NCBI RefSeq assembly: GCF_004959935.1
Contig: NZ_SMYN01000004.1
Span: 186,001-250,000, forward strand
Direction: 5' to 3'
Source of the DNA: Falsirhodobacter xinxiangensis
GTDB taxonomy: Bacteria > Pseudomonadota > Alphaproteobacteria > Rhodobacterales > Rhodobacteraceae
DNA: 64,000 nt
This document shows, piece after piece, positions 33,555-43,856 of this stretch. The position numbers and the translations under genes were made by a program. The notes under the pieces are model-generated. The model did no database searches and was not told where the DNA came from. It saw nothing but the letters and a program-made list of their open reading frames with translations. Positions within the stretch are counted from its first letter, which is position 1; every line of letters starts with the position of its first letter.

Positions 33555-34781
33555 TTATTTGTATTTGCTCATGACAAGGGTAGCATTGGTGCCACCAAAG
33601 CCGAAGCTGTTCGACAAAACGCCGTCCAGTTCAACCCCTTCGCGAAGCGTCGTGACGATTTCGCCTTCGTGGAGTTCCGGGTCCAGCGTGGTCACGTTGG
33701 CGGATGCGGCGATGAAATTGCCGTTCATCATCAGCAGCGAATAGATCGCCTCGTGCACGCCGGTCGCGCCGAGCGAGTGGCCGGTCAGCGATTTCGTCGA
33801 TGCGATGGGCGGGGTCGATCCTTCGCCGAAGACGCGGCGGATGGCCTTCACCTCGGTCACGTCGCCAACGCCGGTCGATGTGCCGTGGCTGTTGATGTAG
33901 TCGATCTTGCGGCCTTCGGGCAGGGTGGACAGGGCCAGACGCATCGACCGCTCGCCACCCTCGCCAGAGGGGGCGACCATGTCGTAGCCGTCCGAGGTCG
34001 CGCCATAGCCGGTGACTTCGCCATAGATCTTCGCGCCGCGTGCAAGGGCGTGCGACAGTTCCTCCAGAACCACCACGCCGCCGCCGCCTGCGATCACGAA
34101 ACCGTCGCGCGTCGCGTCATAGGGGCGCGAGGCGGTGGCAGGCGTGTCGTTGTATTTTGACGACATGGCGCCCATCGCGTCGAACAGGCAGGACAGGGTC
34201 CAGTCAAGCTCCTCGCCGCCGCCGGCGAAGACGATGTCCTGTTTGCCCAGCTGGATTTGCTCCACACCGTTGCCGATGCAATGCGCCGAAGTCGAGCAGG
34301 CCGAGGTGATCGAGTAGTTCACGCCCTTGATCTTGAACGGCGTCGCAAGACAGGCCGAGTTCGTGGACGACATGCAGCGCGTGACCATGAACGGGCCCAT
34401 ACGCTTGGGCGCGCCCTTTTCGATCACCGTGTTGTGGGCGGAAAAGAAGTTGGACGTGGACGGACCGCCCGAACCCATGATCAGGCCCGTGCGCTCGTTG
34501 GACACGTCGGCTTCCTCCAGCCCCGAATCCTTGATCGCCTGTTCCATGGCGATGAAGTTGTAGGCGGCACCCGGACCCATGAAGCGCAGGTCGCGCTTGT
34601 CGATGTGATCCTCCAGCACGATCTGCGGCATGCCGTGGACCTGGCTGCGGAAACCGTGCTGGGTGTAATCGGGCGATGCCACGATGCCGGAACGGCCCGC
34701 GCGCAGAGAGGCTTCCACCTCCTCCGCGTTGTTGCCGATGGGGGAGACGATGCCGATGCCGGTGATGACGACGCGACGCAT
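33555..34781 (-). CDS. fabB: Beta-ketoacyl-ACP synthase I
   Basis: A 408-residue condensing enzyme. Catalytic Cys is in the [12 protein letters not shown] segment; the two histidines are in [10 protein letters not shown] and [10 protein letters not shown]. Works with FabA in the unsaturated fatty acid branch. It lies 18 bases downstream of fabA, the expected FabA-FabB pair. Confidence 0.96.
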   Translation of the reverse strand: MRRVVITGIGIVSPIGNNAEEVEASLRAGRSGIVASPDYTQHGFRSQVHGMPQIVLEDHIDKRDLRFMGPGAAYNFIAMEQAIKDSGLEEADVSNERTGLIMGSGGPSTSNFFSAHNTVIEKGAPKRMGPFMVTRCMSSTNSACLATPFKIKGVNYSITSACSTSAHCIGNGVEQIQLGKQDIVFAGGGEELDWTLSCLFDAMGAMSSKYNDTPATASRPYDATRDGFVIAGGGGVVVLEELSHALARGAKIYGEVTGYGATSDGYDMVAPSGEGGERSMRLALSTLPEGRKIDYINSHGTSTGVGDVTEVKAIRRVFGEGSTPPIASTKSLTGHSLGATGVHEAIYSLLMMNGNFIAASANVTTLDPELHEGEIVTTLREGVELDGVLSNSFGFGGTNATLVMSKYK

Positions 34782-34799
34782 GGGGGAATCCTTTCGGGT

Positions 34800-35309
34800 T
34801 CAGCTGGCCGACAGGGCGACCTTCATGTCCTTGACCAGATAGATGACCTCGCCATCCGCTTCGACGCGCCCATCGGCGACGCCCATGGTCAGGCGGCGGG
34901 TCTGCACGGCCTTGGTGAAATCGACGTGGTAACGCAGCATCTTGCGGTCGGGGCGGACCATGCCGGTCAGCTTGACCTCGCCCACGCCCAGCGCATAGCC
35001 GCGACCCTGCCAGCCGCGCCAGCCAAGGTTGAAGCCGGTCAGCTGCCACAGACCGTCAAGACCAAGACAGCCCGGCATGATCGGGTTGCCGGGGAAGTGG
35101 CAGGAGAAGAACCACAGGTCCGGATTGATGTCGAATTCGGCGACCACATGACCCTTGCCATGTTCGCCCCCGTCTTCGGAGATTTCCGTGATGCGGTCCA
35201 TCATCAGCATCGGCGGTTCGGGAAGCTGGGCGTTGCCGGGGCCAAAAAGCTCCCCGCGCGCGCAGGCCAGAAGTGCTTCCTTGTCGAAACTCGTCGGATA
35301 TCCGGCCAT
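34800..35309 (-). CDS. fabA: 3-hydroxydecanoyl-ACP dehydratase/isomerase
   Basis: A 169-residue bifunctional enzyme introducing the cis double bond. Active-site His is in [17 protein letters not shown] and the helix [10 protein letters not shown] is present. Possible starts are 35324, 35321 and 35309; 35309 ([11 protein letters not shown]) is chosen because GGGGAG lies four bases before it and the length fits the family, although 35324 is also possible. Divergent from irr across a 126-base region. Confidence 0.92.
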   Translation of the reverse strand: MAGYPTSFDKEALLACARGELFGPGNAQLPEPPMLMMDRITEISEDGGEHGKGHVVAEFDINPDLWFFSCHFPGNPIMPGCLGLDGLWQLTGFNLGWRGWQGRGYALGVGEVKLTGMVRPDRKMLRYHVDFTKAVQTRRLTMGVADGRVEADGEVIYLVKDMKVALSAS

Positions 35310-35381
35310 CAGGCTCCCCATCATACTTTGCCATCCCTCTACCACTTGGGCTTGCGTAAGGGCAAGGGCGGGGGAATCCGT

Positions 35382-35411
35382 TTGAAAAAACCCAAGGGCG
35401 CACGATATAGA
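35382..35411 (+). promoter_or_regulatory. Candidate irr promoter
   Basis: TTGAAA at 35382-35387 and TATAGA at 35406-35411, 18 bases apart. Transcription would begin near 35418, which argues against the in-frame ATG at 35418 and for the start at 35436. Confidence 0.5.
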
Positions 35412-35435
35412 AGGGGAATGCGAGGTGACGACCCT

Positions 35436-35852
35436 ATGACGGAAAATGTGCTGGAGCGTGGAACGGACTGGCTGGCGAAGGGTGGCCTTCGGCCAACGCG
35501 GCAGCGCGTGGCCTTGGCCGCGCTGCTGGTCGGCGACGGCCAGAACCGGCATGTGACGGCGGAAAGCCTGTTCGCGGCATCGACCGATGCGGGGGAAAAG
35601 GTCAGCCTTGCCACGGTCTACAACACACTGCGCGCCTTTTGCGAGGCGGGGCTGATGCAGGAGGTCGTGGTCGATGGCTCAAAAAGCTATTTCGACACGC
35701 GCATGGACGATCACCCGCATTTCTTCTGGGAAGACACGGCGGAACTGACCGACGCGCCCGCCGATCAGCTTGAAATCGCACGCCTGCCTGATCTGCCCAA
35801 GGGGGCCGAGTTGAGCCGTGTCGATGTCGTGATCCGCCTGCGCCGCATCTGA
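35436..35852 (+). CDS. irr: Iron response regulator Irr (Fur superfamily)
   Basis: A 138-residue transcription regulator with a winged helix ([36 protein letters not shown]) and a C-terminal dimerisation/metal region with [19 protein letters not shown], typical of Irr. Irr controls iron and haem genes in alphaproteobacteria. ATG 35436 has GAGGTG eight bases upstream; the earlier ATG 35418 is too close to its purine run. Its position next to fabA matches the conserved neighbourhood. Confidence 0.88.
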   Translation: MTENVLERGTDWLAKGGLRPTRQRVALAALLVGDGQNRHVTAESLFAASTDAGEKVSLATVYNTLRAFCEAGLMQEVVVDGSKSYFDTRMDDHPHFFWEDTAELTDAPADQLEIARLPDLPKGAELSRVDVVIRLRRI

Positions 35853-35906
35853 GCGGAACTTTACCCATGTCGGCATGTTGATCCCCCGCCATTTTGGGGG
35901 GTGAGA

Positions 35907-36725
35907 ATGTTCATCAGGTTCGGCTACGACATCACAATTTCCTGCCCGCAGGAGACGACACTCGTCTCGCGCATGGCGATCCGGGAGGCGCGCCGTCCGG
36001 ATCTGGAACAGGACGAGGTGATCGAAGTCTCGCCCCACGCGAGCATCCATGAGTTCACCGATGGGTTCGGCAATCGCTGCCAGCGAATTCTTGCTTCGCC
36101 AGGGGATCTGCGTCTGCGCGGCGATGGGCTGATCCGCGACAGCGGTCAGCCGGACGAGGTGAACCTTGCGGCGGCAGAGACGCCGATCCACCAGCTGCCC
36201 GATCATGTCATAACCTTTCTGCTGCCCAGCCGCTATTGCGAAAGCGACGAACTTGGCAATCTGGCATGGGGTCTTTTCGGGCATCTGCCGCCGGGATGGG
36301 CGCGGGTGCAGGCGATCTGCGACCATGTGAATGCCAGCATCGCCTTCAACTATCAGAACGCATCATCCTTTCGCACGGCGGCGGGGGCGCTGCGGGACGG
36401 AACGGGCGTGTGCCGCGACTTTGCCCATACGGCCATCGCGTTGTGCCGTGCCATGTCGATCCCGGCGCGGTATGTGAACGGCTATCTGGGCGATATCGGC
36501 GTACCGTATGGCGGGCCGATGGACTTCTCGGCCTGGTTCGAGGCGTTTCTGGACGGACGCTGGTATGCCTTCGATGCGCGGCACAATGTCCCCCGCATCG
36601 GACGCATCCAGATCGCCTATGGGCGCGATGCAGCGGATGTGGCGATGATCCACAGCTTCGGCCCGCATGTGCTGAAGACCTTCACCGTCGTCTGCGACGA
36701 GGAAGCCGCACTCGCCGCTCAGTAA
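35907..36725 (+). CDS. Transglutaminase-like protein with Ser in place of the triad His
   Basis: A 272-residue protein: N-terminal beta domain (MFIRFGYDITISCPQETT) and a transglutaminase-like core with Cys169 (GVCRDFAH) and Asp223 (YAFDARHN). The usual His of the HAW motif is Ser208 (MDFSAWFEAF). The catalytic triad is therefore altered, unlike the two enzymes at 1613 and 7155. An in-frame GTG at 35901 exists, but ATG 35907 follows the run of G bases at a normal distance. Function unknown. It overlaps epmA at the 3' end by seven bases. Confidence 0.85.
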   Translation: MFIRFGYDITISCPQETTLVSRMAIREARRPDLEQDEVIEVSPHASIHEFTDGFGNRCQRILASPGDLRLRGDGLIRDSGQPDEVNLAAAETPIHQLPDHVITFLLPSRYCESDELGNLAWGLFGHLPPGWARVQAICDHVNASIAFNYQNASSFRTAAGALRDGTGVCRDFAHTAIALCRAMSIPARYVNGYLGDIGVPYGGPMDFSAWFEAFLDGRWYAFDARHNVPRIGRIQIAYGRDAADVAMIHSFGPHVLKTFTVVCDEEAALAAQ

Positions 36726-37711
36726 CCCACGGGCGCCCAGATCACGTCGTCGATCCGCGGCGCGCCGGTGGCCAGCATCACCAGCCGGTCGAATCCCATC
36801 GCGATCCCCGAGGATGCGGGCATATGCGCCAGCGCCGCCAGCAGATCCTCGTCGATAGGGTAACGCTCGCCATATCGGCGGGCCTTTTCGTCCATCTCGG
36901 CCACGAAGCGGCGGCGCTGTTCGGTAGGGTCTGTCAGCTCGCCGAAGCCGTTGGCAAGCTCCACCCCGCAGGCATAAAGCTCGAACCGTTCGGCAAGGCG
37001 GGGATCGGCGGCGGGGCGGGCAAGGGCCGCCTCGACGATGGGATAGTGGTCGAGGATCGTGACGCGGCCCAGGCCCAATGTCGGCTCCACCTTCTCCGAC
37101 AGGATGCGCGAGAAGATGTCGGACCACGTGTCGTCATCGGCCACCCGCAGCCCGGCCTGCGCCGCCAGCGCATCGCGGTTTCCGATGGTCGGCAGCAGAT
37201 CGACCCCCACGCGGGCGAAGGCATCCGGCACCGAAAGCCGTTCGGGTTCGGCAAAGGGATCGCAGACCCGGTCGCGGAACTGCAGCGGGCCAGCCATCCG
37301 CAGGATCGCCATGCAGTCGTCCATCAGCACGGTGTAATCTTCGCCCGCGCGATACCATTCCAGCATGGTAAATTCCGGCGAATGCAGAGGCCCGCGTTCG
37401 CGATTGCGGAAGACATGGGCGAAGGCCGCGATCCGCGTCTCGCCCGCCGCCAGCAGTTTCTTCATCGCGAATTCGGGCGAGGTGTGCAGATACATCCGCC
37501 GCGCCGCGCCGTCATTGCCGATGGCATCCGTGCCGAAGGCGTGCAGATGCGTCTCGTTGCCGGGGCTGTTCTGAAGCGCGGCGGGATCGACCTCGATGAA
37601 ACCTTCATCGGCCAGCCAGAGCCGGATGCGCGATTGGATGCGGTTCCGCTCCAGCAGCAGGGGGCGGCGGCCTTCATGGCGGTGGGCATCCCACCAGCGA
37701 GTCTCGGTCAT
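36719..37711 (-). CDS. epmA: EF-P lysine lysyltransferase (EpmA)
   Basis: A 330-residue class II lysyl-tRNA-synthetase-like enzyme lacking the anticodon domain; it attaches (R)-beta-lysine to EF-P. N-terminal MTETRWWDAHRHEGRR, motif 2 FRNRERGPLHSPEFTMLEW, and motif 3 GIAMGFDRLVML are present. ATG 37711 is chosen over 37759 as the family start. Divergent from efp, its substrate. The aminomutase EpmB is not in this window. Confidence 0.92.
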   Translation of the reverse strand: MTETRWWDAHRHEGRRPLLLERNRIQSRIRLWLADEGFIEVDPAALQNSPGNETHLHAFGTDAIGNDGAARRMYLHTSPEFAMKKLLAAGETRIAAFAHVFRNRERGPLHSPEFTMLEWYRAGEDYTVLMDDCMAILRMAGPLQFRDRVCDPFAEPERLSVPDAFARVGVDLLPTIGNRDALAAQAGLRVADDDTWSDIFSRILSEKVEPTLGLGRVTILDHYPIVEAALARPAADPRLAERFELYACGVELANGFGELTDPTEQRRRFVAEMDEKARRYGERYPIDEDLLAALAHMPASSGIAMGFDRLVMLATGAPRIDDVIWAPVGY

Positions 37712-37795
37712 TGGTTCGGGCTTTCGATTTCCGCTGGAATGCGCTAGATCACGCGGCAATTCCCGTCAACCGGGACCCCCAGCAAGGACGAATTC

Positions 37796-38362
37796 GTGAA
37801 AGTCATCGCATCCTCCCTTCGCAAGGGCAATGTCGTCGAGATGGACGGCAAGCTCTATGCCGTTCTGAAATCCGAGAACTTTCACCCCGGCAAGGGCACG
37901 CCGACCACGTCGGTCGACATGCGCCGCATCTCGGACGGGGTGAAGGTGTCGGAACGCTGGCGCACGACCGAGATGGTCGAAAAGGCGACGGTGGACGAGC
38001 GCGAATACGACTTCCTCTATGAAGACGGCGAAGGCTTCCACTTCATGGAACCGGCAACCTACGAGCAGCTGGTCGTGTCCCCCGACGTGGTGGGCGACGA
38101 CAACGTGTTCCTCGGCGACGGCGTGAAGGTCTACCTGCGGACCTTCGAAGGTGTCGCGATCGCGCTGGAACTGCCGCAGCGCGTCGTGGTCGAGATTTCG
38201 GAGACCGAGCCGGTCGTGAAGGGTCAGACGGCGTCGTCGTCCTACAAACCCGCGATCTGCACCAACGGGGTGCGCGTGATGGTTCCGCCGCATATCGGCA
38301 CCGGCACGCGGATCGTGATCAACACCGAAGACCGTTCCTACGTCGAACGGGCACGGGACTGA
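37796..38362 (+). CDS. efp: Elongation factor P
   Basis: A 188-residue translation factor that rescues ribosomes stalled at polyproline. Starts with GTG 37796 after AAGGA. The loop [10 protein letters not shown] carries Lys33, the site EpmA would modify. The domain III pattern APQR-like region is replaced by [18 protein letters not shown], normal for the family. A terminator follows at 38366. Confidence 0.96.
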   Translation: MKVIASSLRKGNVVEMDGKLYAVLKSENFHPGKGTPTTSVDMRRISDGVKVSERWRTTEMVEKATVDEREYDFLYEDGEGFHFMEPATYEQLVVSPDVVGDDNVFLGDGVKVYLRTFEGVAIALELPQRVVVEISETEPVVKGQTASSSYKPAICTNGVRVMVPPHIGTGTRIVINTEDRSYVERARD

Positions 38363-38365
38363 GAG

Positions 38366-38388
38366 GGCGGCCTTCGGGCCGCCTTTTT
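38366..38388 (+). terminator. Rho-independent terminator of efp
   Basis: A seven-pair stem GGCGGCC / GGCCGCC with a TTCG loop followed by TTTTT, starting four bases after the efp stop. Confidence 0.85.
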
Positions 38389-38392
38389 CCTT

Positions 38393-38812
38393 TCAGGCGC
38401 TGCGCGTGCGGACCCCGTTCGGGTCCACCACCTGCTCGCCATCTTCTTTGACGAACGGGCCGCGCTGGGGCGGCAGCAGGTCCAGCACCTCCTCGGACGG
38501 GCGGCACAAGCGCACGCCTTTGGGGCTGATCACGACGGGCCGGTTCATAAGCACAGGATGCGCCACCATCGCGTCGATCAGCGCATCATCGTCCAGCGCC
38601 GGATCGCCCAGCCCCAGATCGGCATAGGGCGTGCCCTTTTCCCGCAGCAGCGCCCGGACGCCGATCCGTTCGGCCAGTTGCACCAGCATCGCGCGCGAAG
38701 GCGGCGTCTTCAGGTATTCGATCACATGCGGCTCTATCCCCGCGTTGCGGATCATCGCCAGCACATTGCGCGAGGTGCCGCAGGCGGGGTTGTGATAGAT
38801 GACGACGTCCAT
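38393..38812 (-). CDS. arsC: Arsenate reductase (glutaredoxin-type)
   Basis: A 139-residue ArsC of the glutaredoxin-dependent class. Catalytic cysteine is Cys11 in HNPACGTSRNV; the arsenate-binding arginines lie in NRPVVISPKGVRLCRP. GGAGG lies six bases before ATG 38812. There is no other ars gene nearby, so a general thiol or stress role is possible (YfgD-like). Confidence 0.88.
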   Translation of the reverse strand: MDVVIYHNPACGTSRNVLAMIRNAGIEPHVIEYLKTPPSRAMLVQLAERIGVRALLREKGTPYADLGLGDPALDDDALIDAMVAHPVLMNRPVVISPKGVRLCRPSEEVLDLLPPQRGPFVKEDGEQVVDPNGVRTRSA

Positions 38813-38874
38813 TGGGTGCCTCCATTTCCACGTCACCCTATCAGCCCGAAACTTCCCATGGAACCGGAGGTAAT

Positions 38875-38889
38875 TGCGAACCGTTCTCA
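38875..38889. promoter_or_regulatory. Fur/Mur-like box 1 upstream of sitA
   Basis: TGCGAACCGTTCTCA. Its reverse complement is nearly the same as box 2 at 38905-38919 (13 of 15 bases), so the two boxes face each other, 30 bases centre to centre. Such boxes fit the manganese-responsive Fur (Mur) known to control sitABCD in Rhodobacter. Confidence 0.6.
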
Positions 38890-38896
38890 TTAGGAG

Positions 38897-38902
38897 TTGA
38901 CA
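38897..38902 (+). promoter_or_regulatory. -35 hexamer of the sit promoter
   Basis: Perfect TTGACA. The -10 region would start near 38920 and is weak. Box 2 lies in the spacer, so a bound repressor would block polymerase. Confidence 0.5.
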
Positions 38903-38904
38903 GT

Positions 38905-38919
38905 TGAGAATCGTTCGCA
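38905..38919. promoter_or_regulatory. Fur/Mur-like box 2 upstream of sitA
   Basis: TGAGAATCGTTCGCA, between the -35 element and the presumed -10 region of the sit operon and about 36 bases before the sitA start. Confidence 0.6.
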
Positions 38920-38954
38920 TCTTCTGTCCGTGCCGAGAATGACAGGAGCCCACG

Positions 38955-39839
38955 ATGTTTCTTCGCCTGCTTGCCGCCACTAGCCTGATCGCATTGCCCG
39001 CTGCCGCACAGGAGCCGTTCAAGGTCGTCACAACCTTCACTGTGCTGGCCGATATGGCGCGGAACGTGGCGGGGGACGCGGCAGAGGTCGTCTCCGTCAC
39101 CCGTCCGGGGGCAGAGATCCACGGATACGAGCCGACGCCGCGCGACATCGCGGGCGCGCAGGGGGCCGATCTGATCCTGTGGAACGGGCTGAACCTTGAA
39201 CGCTGGTTCGAACAGTTCCTGAGCAACATGGGCGATGTGCCGTCCGCGGTCCTGACCGAAGGGATCGAGCCGGTGCCAATCCGCGAGGGATCATACGAGG
39301 GGCTGGCGAACCCCCATGCGTGGATGGGTCTGGATAACGCGCTGATCTATGTCGACAACATCCGCAACGCGCTTCAGGAATACGACCCCGAACATGCCGA
39401 GGTCTATGAGGCGAATGCCGAGGCCTATAAGCGAAAGATCCGCGACACGATCGGGCCCTTGCGCGATCAGGTCATGGCGATCCCCGAGGACAAACGCTGG
39501 CTCGTGACCTGCGAAGGGGCGTTCAGCTATCTTGCCCGCGATTTCGGGATGCAAGAGCTGTATCTGTGGCCAATCAACGCCGACCAGACCGGAACTCCCC
39601 GGCAGGTGCGGACCGTGATCGACGGCGTGCGCGAACATCACATCCCGGTGGTGTTCTGCGAAAGCACCGTCAGCCAGGCACCCGCCGAACAGGTGGCGCG
39701 CGAGACGGGCGCGGAATATGGCGGCATGCTCTATGTGGATTCGCTGTCCGAGCCGGACGGGCCGGTTCCGACCTATCTGGACCTGCTGCGGGTGACTTCG
39801 GAAACCGTGGCGAAGGGGCTGACCGAACATGTCCGATGA
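38955..39839 (+). CDS. sitA: Manganese/iron ABC transporter substrate-binding protein
   Basis: A 294-residue periplasmic receptor of the cluster-9 (ZnuA/SitA) family. Signal peptide [19 protein letters not shown], metal ligands His (EIHGYEPTP), His (NPHAWMGLD), Glu (CEGAFSY) and Asp (YVDSLSE). The His-His-Glu-Asp set favours Mn/Fe over Zn. There is no His-rich loop. GGAG precedes ATG 38955. First gene of sitABCD. Confidence 0.92.
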   Translation: MFLRLLAATSLIALPAAAQEPFKVVTTFTVLADMARNVAGDAAEVVSVTRPGAEIHGYEPTPRDIAGAQGADLILWNGLNLERWFEQFLSNMGDVPSAVLTEGIEPVPIREGSYEGLANPHAWMGLDNALIYVDNIRNALQEYDPEHAEVYEANAEAYKRKIRDTIGPLRDQVMAIPEDKRWLVTCEGAFSYLARDFGMQELYLWPINADQTGTPRQVRTVIDGVREHHIPVVFCESTVSQAPAEQVARETGAEYGGMLYVDSLSEPDGPVPTYLDLLRVTSETVAKGLTEHVR

Positions 39840-40677
39840 TGGAATCGTCGCCAATGGTGTGACGGTCACCTATCGCAACGGCCACACGGCGCTGCGCGAC
39901 GCCAGTTTCGCCATCCCGCGCGGCACCGTCACGGCGTTGGTGGGGGTGAACGGCGCGGGGAAATCCACGCTGTTCAAGGCCATCATGGGCTTCGTTCCCG
40001 CAGCGCGGGGCGAAATCCGCCTTTTGGGCATGACCGTGCGCGAGGCACTGCGCCACAACGTCGTCGCCTATGTCCCGCAGGCCGAGGAAGTCGACTGGGC
40101 TTTCCCCGTGCTGGTCGAGGATGTGGTGATGATGGGGCGCTATGGTCACATGGGCTTCCTCCGCCGTGCATCTGCGGCGGATCACGCGGCTGTGGATCAG
40201 GCGCTGCGCCGCGTCGGGATGCAGGATTTCCGCCACCGCCAGATCGGAGAGCTTTCGGGTGGCCAGCGCAAACGCGTCTTCCTTGCCCGTGCGCTGGCGC
40301 AGGACGGTCGCGTGATCCTGCTGGACGAGCCGTTCACCGGCGTCGATGTCCAGACCGAGGATCAGATCGTGGCCCTGTTGCGCGAGTTGCGCGACGAGGG
40401 GCGGGTGATGCTGGTATCCACCCACAACCTCGGCTCGGTCCCGGAATTCTGCGACCGCGTGGTTCTGGTCAAGGGCACCGTCTTGGCCCATGGCCCGACC
40501 GAGGAGATATTCACCCGCGCCAATCTGGAACTGGCTTTCGGCGGGGTGCTGCGACACTTCACCCTGACCGGGTCCGCGCTGCACGACGATGACGACCCGC
40601 GCGAATTGACGATCATCTCGGATGACGAACGGCCCATCGTGCATTACGGCGACAAGGTTCGGAAGGCGGAAGAATGA
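39829..40677 (+). CDS. sitB: Manganese/iron ABC transporter ATP-binding protein
   Basis: A 282-residue ATPase with Walker [10 protein letters not shown], signature [15 protein letters not shown], and Walker B VILLDEP. Overlaps sitA by 11 bases and sitC by four, so it is tightly coupled. Confidence 0.95.
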   Translation: MSDDGIVANGVTVTYRNGHTALRDASFAIPRGTVTALVGVNGAGKSTLFKAIMGFVPAARGEIRLLGMTVREALRHNVVAYVPQAEEVDWAFPVLVEDVVMMGRYGHMGFLRRASAADHAAVDQALRRVGMQDFRHRQIGELSGGQRKRVFLARALAQDGRVILLDEPFTGVDVQTEDQIVALLRELRDEGRVMLVSTHNLGSVPEFCDRVVLVKGTVLAHGPTEEIFTRANLELAFGGVLRHFTLTGSALHDDDDPRELTIISDDERPIVHYGDKVRKAEE

Positions 40678-41519
40678 CGCTGCTGGAGCCGTTCGACTAC
40701 ATGTATATGACCAACGCGATGTGGGTCTCGGCGCTGGTCGGGGGCGTCTGCGCGTTCCTGTCGGCCTATCTGATGCTGAAGGGTTGGTCGCTGATCGGGG
40801 ATGCGCTGTCGCACTCTGTCGTGCCGGGGGTGGCGGGGGCTTACATGCTCGGGCTGCCCTTTGCGTTGGGGGCGTTTCTGGCGGGCGGGCTGGCGGCGGG
40901 GGCGATGCTGTTCCTGTCGGACCGTTCGGGGCTGAAGGTGGATGTCATCATCGGCATCATCTTCACCAGCTTCTTCGGGCTGGGGCTGTTCATGATCTCG
41001 CTGAACCCGATCGCGGTGTCGGTGCAGACGATCACGATGGGCAACATCCTGTCGATCACCCCGGAAGATACGCTGCAGCTGGCGATCATCGGCTTCGTCT
41101 GTCTGGGCGTGATGCTTTTGAAATGGAAGGACCTGATGGTCACCTTCTTCGATGAAAGCCATGCGCGGTCCATCGGCCTGAACCCTGCGCGGCTGAAGGC
41201 GATGTTCTTCGTGCTGCTGTCGGCGGCCATCGTGGCGGCGATGCAGACGGTGGGGGCGTTTCTGGTGATCGCGATGGTCGTGACGCCGGGGGCGACGGCA
41301 TATCTTCTGTGCGACCGTTTCCCGAGGCTGATCGCGACCTCGGTGGTGATCGGGACGGTGACGGGGTTCGTGGGGGCTTATATCAGCTATTTCCTTGACG
41401 GGGCGACGGGGGCGGTGATCGTGGCGCTTCAGACGGCGATCTTCCTTGGCGTCTTCACTTTTGCGCCCAAGCACGGGCTGCTTGCGGCGCGGCGGCGCGC
41501 GGCGGAGGCGTTGGAATGA
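40674..41519 (+). CDS. sitC: Manganese/iron ABC transporter permease
   Basis: A 281-residue ABC-3 family membrane protein with about eight helices and the [19 protein letters not shown] motif facing the ATPase. Four-base overlaps on both sides. It pairs with the following permease gene to form a heterodimeric channel. Confidence 0.93.
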   Translation: MTLLEPFDYMYMTNAMWVSALVGGVCAFLSAYLMLKGWSLIGDALSHSVVPGVAGAYMLGLPFALGAFLAGGLAAGAMLFLSDRSGLKVDVIIGIIFTSFFGLGLFMISLNPIAVSVQTITMGNILSITPEDTLQLAIIGFVCLGVMLLKWKDLMVTFFDESHARSIGLNPARLKAMFFVLLSAAIVAAMQTVGAFLVIAMVVTPGATAYLLCDRFPRLIATSVVIGTVTGFVGAYISYFLDGATGAVIVALQTAIFLGVFTFAPKHGLLAARRRAAEALE

Positions 41520-42328
41520 CCCCGCTTTCGCCGTTCGAATTCGGCTTCATGCAGAACGCCTTTCTGATCTGCCTGATCGTCGGGCCGCCGACCGCGATCC
41601 TGTCCTGCTTTCTGGTGCTGAAAGGCTGGGCGCTGATGGGCGATGCGGTCAGCCACGCGGTGCTGCCGGGGGTGGTGCTGGCCTGGATCACGGGCATTCC
41701 GCTGGTGATCGGGGCGTTCATCGCCGGAATGATTGCCGCGCTGTCCACCGGCTGGCTGGCCGAGAACAGCCGCGTCAAGCGCGACACGGTGATGGGGGTG
41801 GTCTTCTCGGGGATGTTTGCGGTGGGGATCATCCTCTATACCTCGATCACCACGAACGAGCATCTGGATCATGTGCTTTACGGCAACATGCTGGGCGTGG
41901 GGGCGCAAGACCTTTGGACTGCGGCGGGGATCTGCATTCCGGTCGCGCTGATCCTGCTGCTGAAATGGAAGGACTTCCTGCTGCACGCCTTCGATCCGGC
42001 GCAGGCGCAGGCCTCGGGTCTGCGCGTGGGCTGGCTGCATTATGGGCTGCTGTGCATCCTGTCGCTGACGGTGGTGGCGGTGCTGTCCTCGGTCGGGCTG
42101 GTGCTGGCGGTGGCGCTGCTGATCACGCCGGGGGCGACTGCCTTTCTGCTGGTGCGCAGCTTTGGGCGGATGATGGCGGTGTCGGTCGCGGTCTGCGTCG
42201 GCGCGATGCTGACGGGGGCCTATGCCAGTTTCTTTCTGGACAGCGCCCCCGCGCCGACTGTGGTTTTGGTGCTGACGGCGGTGTTCACCGCCGCCTTCGT
42301 CACGCGCGTCTTGCGCCGCGCCGCATGA
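41516..42328 (+). CDS. sitD: Manganese/iron ABC transporter permease
   Basis: A 270-residue second ABC-3 permease, with ALMGDAVSHAVLPGVVLAWI and ITPGATAFLLVRSF motifs. Homologous to the preceding gene, consistent with tandem duplication. Its last 29 bases overlap the 3' end of the opposite-strand VPLPA-CTERM gene. Confidence 0.93.
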   Translation: MTPLSPFEFGFMQNAFLICLIVGPPTAILSCFLVLKGWALMGDAVSHAVLPGVVLAWITGIPLVIGAFIAGMIAALSTGWLAENSRVKRDTVMGVVFSGMFAVGIILYTSITTNEHLDHVLYGNMLGVGAQDLWTAAGICIPVALILLLKWKDFLLHAFDPAQAQASGLRVGWLHYGLLCILSLTVVAVLSSVGLVLAVALLITPGATAFLLVRSFGRMMAVSVAVCVGAMLTGAYASFFLDSAPAPTVVLVLTAVFTAAFVTRVLRRAA

Positions 42329-42959
42329 GGCCGAGCGCGCCGATCCCGCCGATCAGCAGCAGGACGGACGCGGGCAGGGGGGTCGGAAGCGGCGCCGCCG
42401 CGGCCAAGGGCATTTCGCCGCCTGCGACGCTCCATGTGCCGCCGGGGCCGGTCTTGCCGGTCGTCAGCAGGCCATAGCCTTCGATCCCGTCCGGCAGGCC
42501 AAGAAAGAACGGCGCCTCGCCCAGCGCATTGATGCTGATATATTCGCCGCCGTTATAGAAATCGCCGCCGTAATAGTAATTCCACGTCTCGGACGTGGTT
42601 TCGACATACAGATCCCAATACTCCGGCATCCCGTCCGCGCCGAATGTCAACGTCCGCAAACCGACGCCCGGCAATGTCGTGGTAAGCCCCTTCGTGGCGT
42701 CATCATACCATGTCAGGGTAAGGCCGGATATTTCGACGATGTCGGTATCGATCGAAATGTCGAAGCTGCCGGTTTCATCCAAACTCGCGCTGCGCGAAAT
42801 GGAATAGGTATAGGAGCCCCCTTCGCCATCGTCACCAATGCCGTCGAAGGCGACTGTTTCGGAATCGAACGCATAGTTGTAGGTATAGGTGACGACCGCA
42901 GCTTCGGCCATGGTCGAAAATCCCGCAGCCGCGAAGGCTGCCAGCGCAATCTTTAACAT
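42300..42959 (-). CDS. VPLPA-CTERM sorting domain protein
   Basis: A 219-residue secreted protein. Signal peptide MLKIALAAFAAAGFSTMAEA; aromatic and acidic beta-rich body; C-terminus PLPTPLPASVLLLIGG followed by a short hydrophobic stretch and RRGARRA. This is the PEP-CTERM-like sorting signal read by an exosortase, which is not in the window. ATG 42959 is chosen over 43046. It overlaps sitD by 29 bases. The function of the body is unknown. Confidence 0.82.
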   Translation of the reverse strand: MLKIALAAFAAAGFSTMAEAAVVTYTYNYAFDSETVAFDGIGDDGEGGSYTYSISRSASLDETGSFDISIDTDIVEISGLTLTWYDDATKGLTTTLPGVGLRTLTFGADGMPEYWDLYVETTSETWNYYYGGDFYNGGEYISINALGEAPFFLGLPDGIEGYGLLTTGKTGPGGTWSVAGGEMPLAAAAPLPTPLPASVLLLIGGIGALGLMRRGARRA

Positions 42960-43076
42960 CACACTCACCAAATGTTGACCAGAATCAGATCGTGCCAGCG
43001 CAGGATGATTCCAGCAACATTTAATCCGTGAGTCGCATTTCGCCAATTATCGTTCGTTCCGGGGATGGATCGCGAC

Positions 43077-43736
43077 TTATTCTTCGGGTTTCTCGTTCGA
43101 ATAATACATCTTGCCGATTTCGATCTTCTCTCGCCCCTGTGAAAGACGGAACTCGTTCGTGTCGCGCAGGGAATAGATGCAGCCGCAATATTCCTGCATG
43201 TAGAATTCCTCGCGTTTGGAAATCTCGATCATGCGGGATGCGCCGCCGCCTTTGCGCCAGTTGAATTCCCAGTATTTCACGCCGTCATAGGGTTTGGCCG
43301 CACGCACGCCGCAATCGTTGATCTGCGCCATGTTCTTCCAGCGCGAAATGGCCAAGCTGGATGTGATGACCGGAAATCCGTTCTCATAGGCATAAAGCGC
43401 GGTGCGTTCGAAGCGCATGTCGAAACACATGGTGCAGCGGATGCCGCGTTCGGGTTCGAACTCCATCCCCTTGGCGCGGGCGAACCAGTTGTCGGCGTCG
43501 TAATCGGCGTCGATGAAGGGGATGTCGTGCTTTTCGGCAAAGCGGATATTCTCCTCCTTGCGCAGGACATATTCCTTCTTCGGGTGGATGTTGGGATTGT
43601 AGAAGAAGATCGTGTAATCGATCCCCGATGCCGTCATCGCCTCCATCACCTCGCCGGAACAGGGCGCGCAGCAGGAGTGGAGAAGGACTTTCGTCTCTCC
43701 GTCAGGGGGGGTGAGGATGGGGCGATCATAGGTCAT
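43077..43736 (-). CDS. queH: Epoxyqueuosine reductase QueH
   Basis: A 219-residue enzyme reducing epoxyqueuosine to queuosine in tRNA, a non-homologous replacement for QueG. Cysteine motifs [29 protein letters not shown] and EYCGCIYS supply the Fe-S and metal ligands. No other queuosine genes are nearby. Confidence 0.92.
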   Translation of the reverse strand: MTYDRPILTPPDGETKVLLHSCCAPCSGEVMEAMTASGIDYTIFFYNPNIHPKKEYVLRKEENIRFAEKHDIPFIDADYDADNWFARAKGMEFEPERGIRCTMCFDMRFERTALYAYENGFPVITSSLAISRWKNMAQINDCGVRAAKPYDGVKYWEFNWRKGGGASRMIEISKREEFYMQEYCGCIYSLRDTNEFRLSQGREKIEIGKMYYSNEKPEE

Positions 43737-43856
43737 GGGCGCGATTTTACCCGATTCCCGCGCCGCCTGCCAGAGCCGCCGGTGGCTGGCACCATTGGCC
43801 GGGCGCCGAGGATTTGCAGCTGGGCCTGCGCTTGGCTGGCAAAAGCGCGGCGCGGC

